5,456 nucleotides of DNA from DASPMP01 sp035248725 (GTDB lineage: Bacteria; Gemmatimonadota; Gemmatimonadetes; Gemmatimonadales; Gemmatimonadaceae). The translations under genes were made by a program, and so were the position numbers. The notes under the pieces are model-generated. The model ran no database searches and was not told the origin of the DNA. It was given only the letters and a program-made list of their open reading frames with translations. This document shows, in pieces, positions 4,107 to 5,456 of the stretch; the stretch's first letter is position 1; each line of letters begins with the position of its first letter. The stretch is from assembly GCA_035248725.1 (NCBI GenBank), contig DATFHG010000202.1:1-5456 (forward strand), given 5' to 3'.

Positions 4107-4847
4107 CTAGAGCAGCGGCCTCAAGGCCTTCCATACATTCCGCGCCACGATCCGCTCCCCGACGTAGTTGGGATGGATTCCATCTCCCTGGTTGAGCTCG
4201 CGGATGCCGGCCACGTCCTGCAAGAGGAATGGCATCAGCGTGACCCCGGTTCGCTTCGCGATGTCGGGAAACACCGCGTGGAAGCTGCGCGTATAGGCAG
4301 CACCCAGGTTCGGCGGAGCTTCCATCTGCACCAGAACGATGCGCGCGGCGGGTCGGACGGTCTTCACGCGCTCCACGATGCGTTCGATGTTCGCCGCCAT
4401 CGCGTCGACCGGAATGCCCCGGAGGCCGTCATTGGCTCCTGTCTCGACCACGATGACATCGAACGGTTGGCGCAGCAACCAGTCGAGACGCGTGAGCAGC
4501 GCGGCCGACGTTTCACCACTGATGCCGGCGTTGATGACATTGTACGCGAGCCCCGCCGAATCGATCATCCGCTGGATCTGCAGGGGATACGCGCTGTCAG
4601 GATCGAGCCCGTAGCCGGCGGTGAGACTCGTGCCGACAAACAGGATGTTCCGCTGAGTCGCAGCGCGGGTCGCGGGTCGTTGGTCGTGCGTCGCAGGTGA
4701 CGGCGTTCCGGTGTCGGTGCGCGTAGCTTGTGGTTTCCCAGCGTCCGACCGACCCGTACAGGCGAGTATGAGCAGGCCGCCCACGACCCACGACCCACGA
4801 CGTGCGACCCGCGACCGACCACCAGCGACCCTCGACCATCGACCCAT
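4107..4847 (-). CDS. tesA: TesA-like SGNH/GDSL esterase (arylesterase/lysophospholipase), probable lipoprotein
   Basis: This SGNH hydrolase likely cleaves thioester or ester bonds of acyl substrates in the envelope, like E. coli TesA (thioesterase I/lysophospholipase L1). Counting from ATG 4847 (246 aa), the blocks are GTSLTAGYGL with nucleophile Ser74, NAGISGETS (block II Gly), GAND with Asn139, and DGIHPN with Asp222 and His225, so the catalytic set is complete. Residues about 10-30 (RSRVARRGSWVVGGLLILAC) resemble a lipoprotein signal with Cys30. Residues 1-22 and about 49-64 are encoded by heptamer repeats. GGAG at 4860-4857 sits nine bases before ATG 4847, which favours that start; ATG 4853 and GTG 4874 are alternatives and would overlap ybbA. 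The divergent ybbA neighbour matches E. coli gene order. Confidence 0.9.
   Translation of the reverse strand: MGRWSRVAGGRSRVARRGSWVVGGLLILACTGRSDAGKPQATRTDTGTPSPATHDQRPATRAATQRNILFVGTSLTAGYGLDPDSAYPLQIQRMIDSAGLAYNVINAGISGETSAALLTRLDWLLRQPFDVIVVETGANDGLRGIPVDAMAANIERIVERVKTVRPAARIVLVQMEAPPNLGAAYTRSFHAVFPDIAKRTGVTLMPFLLQDVAGIRELNQGDGIHPNYVGERIVARNVWKALRPLL
4657..4702. repeat. Heptamer tract GGTCGNN, left arm of inverted pair (tesA)
   Basis: Plus-strand units in register from 4668 are GGTCGCG, GGTCGTT, GGTCGTG, CGTCGCA, then decayed GGTGACG; a looser GTCGCAG precedes them at 4657. It pairs with the inverted tract at 4781-4847: the 12 bases GGTCGCGGGTCG (4668-4679) are an exact reverse complement of 4805-4816, and the next units pair partially. 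In TesA it encodes residues ATHDQRPATRAATQ, the linker before the catalytic domain. Confidence 0.85.
4781..4847. repeat. Heptamer tract NNNCGAC, right arm of inverted pair (tesA N-terminus)
   Basis: Nine 7-base units lie in exact register at 4781-4843: CCACGAC three times, GTGCGAC, CCGCGAC, CGACCAC, CAGCGAC, CCTCGAC, CATCGAC, with CCAT after. The tract supplies the first 22 residues of TesA (GRWSRVAGGRSRVARRGSWV) and ends five bases before the ybbA start codon, so it also forms the ybbA upstream region. Confidence 0.92.
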
Positions 4848-4851
4848 AGGC

Positions 4852-5456
4852 ATGCTCTCCGCGGCAAACCTCACGAAGGAATATCAGAGCGGCGATCACC
4901 GTCTCACAGTGCTGCGCGACGTGAGCTTCACAATCCAGCAGGGAGACTTCGTGGCCATCGTCGGGCCCTCGGGCAGTGGCAAGACCACCCTCCTGGGGTT
5001 GCTCGCCGGCCTCGACACGCCGTCCCATGGCTCGGTGACGCTCGATGGGACGGACATCACCGCACTCGACGAAGACGCGCGCGCGCGCTTGCGCGGTGAG
5101 AAGGTGGGCTTCGTGTTCCAAAGCTTTCAGCTGATTCCTACGCTCACGGCGCTCGAGAATGTCCAGGTACCGCTCGAGCTGCGCGGCGAGGACGGCGCCG
5201 CCGACCGTGCGCGCGACGTGCTCCAGCGCGTGGGGCTGGCCGATCGTCTCGATCACTATCCCACTCAGCTGTCCGGGGGCGAGCAGCAGCGCGTCGCGAT
5301 CGCCCGCGCCTTCGCCAATCGTCCGCGCATCCTGTTCGCCGACGAACCCACCGGGAACCTGGACAGCGACACGGGAGGCCGGATCGTCGAGCTGCTGGAA
5401 ACGCTGAACGGGGAATCCGGATCCACGGTCGTGCTCGTGACGCACGACCTCGGCCT
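4852..5456 (+). CDS. ybbA: ABC transporter ATP-binding protein, YbbA/LolD/MacB type, 3' end outside window
   Basis: This cytoplasmic ATPase subunit should pair with a large YbbP-type FtsX-family permease, expected just beyond the right edge. ATG 4852 is the only in-frame start nearby; 201 full codons are present of the roughly 225-235 typical. Visible motifs are Walker A GPSGSGKT (38-45), Q-loop Gln90 in FVFQSFQLIPTLTALENV (the YbbA/LolD-style motif), signature LSGGEQQ (140-146), Walker B ILFADE (160-165), D-loop LD (170-171) and switch His198. The segment LIPTLTALEN and the match to E. coli YbbA over its length, plus divergence from tesA, favour YbbA over LolD or MacB. Substrate is unknown in E. 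coli as well. No clear Shine-Dalgarno precedes the start, and any promoter must lie inside the tesA repeat region. Confidence 0.93.
   Translation, partial: MLSAANLTKEYQSGDHRLTVLRDVSFTIQQGDFVAIVGPSGSGKTTLLGLLAGLDTPSHGSVTLDGTDITALDEDARARLRGEKVGFVFQSFQLIPTLTALENVQVPLELRGEDGAADRARDVLQRVGLADRLDHYPTQLSGGEQQRVAIARAFANRPRILFADEPTGNLDSDTGGRIVELLETLNGESGSTVVLVTHDLG

Noticed and set aside
4781..4843. CRISPR array suggested by regular repeats
   Set aside because: The units are 7 bp and directly adjacent with no unique spacers, and no cas gene is nearby.
4597..5445. Long minus-strand open frame of 282 codons opposite ybbA
   Set aside because: The plus-strand frame has a full set of ABC ATPase motifs. 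The antisense frame has none and crosses the stop-free heptamer repeat, which explains its length.

Overview
The window is a GC-rich bacterial chromosome segment with compact gene packing, a seven-gene tRNA cluster without encoded CCA ends, and GC-rich dispersed repeats. I infer a Gemmatimonadota-like or related soil bacterium. This rests on general resemblance of the M14 peptidase, the EF-P type and the period-7 repeats, not on a phylogenetic marker.

Layout, left to right. (1) 1-2302, minus: most of a secreted M14-family zinc carboxypeptidase; its 3' end is outside the window. (2) 2334-2360: an intrinsic terminator for minus-strand transcription. (3) 2379-3420, minus: tRNA genes in transcription order His(GTG), Trp(CCA), Glu(CTC), Glu(TTC), Asp(GTC), Leu(GAG), Thr(CGT). 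The three longest spacers carry copies of a shared GC-rich repeat, and several tRNAs have a hairpin touching or overlapping their 5' end. (4) 3457-4020, minus: efp, translation elongation factor P, with Asn rather than Lys/Arg at the loop tip. (5) 4042-4073: a short repeat with a GAAA-loop hairpin in the efp leader. (6) 4107-4847, minus: a TesA-like SGNH/GDSL esterase, probably a lipoprotein. (7) 4852 to the right edge, plus: a YbbA-type ABC ATPase, divergent from tesA as in the E. coli tesA/ybbA-ybbP arrangement.

Functionally, efp and the tRNA cluster form a minus-strand translation block that ends at the 2334-2360 terminator; the peptidase starts 31 bases beyond that hairpin. tesA and ybbA form a separate envelope/lipid-related divergent pair.

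The most unusual structure is a pair of elements made of 7-bp units. Each has a GGTCGNN-type tract, a spacer, and an inverted NNCGACC-type tract. One lies in frame inside the peptidase (756-858) and one inside the N-terminal coding region of tesA (4657-4847). Because the period is 7 and the units contain no stop in any of six frames, the elements can sit in genes without breaking them. The second most unusual is a perfect 15-bp inverted repeat at 3041-3073, which pairs the leader of tRNA-Glu(CTC) with the first nine bases of the mature tRNA.
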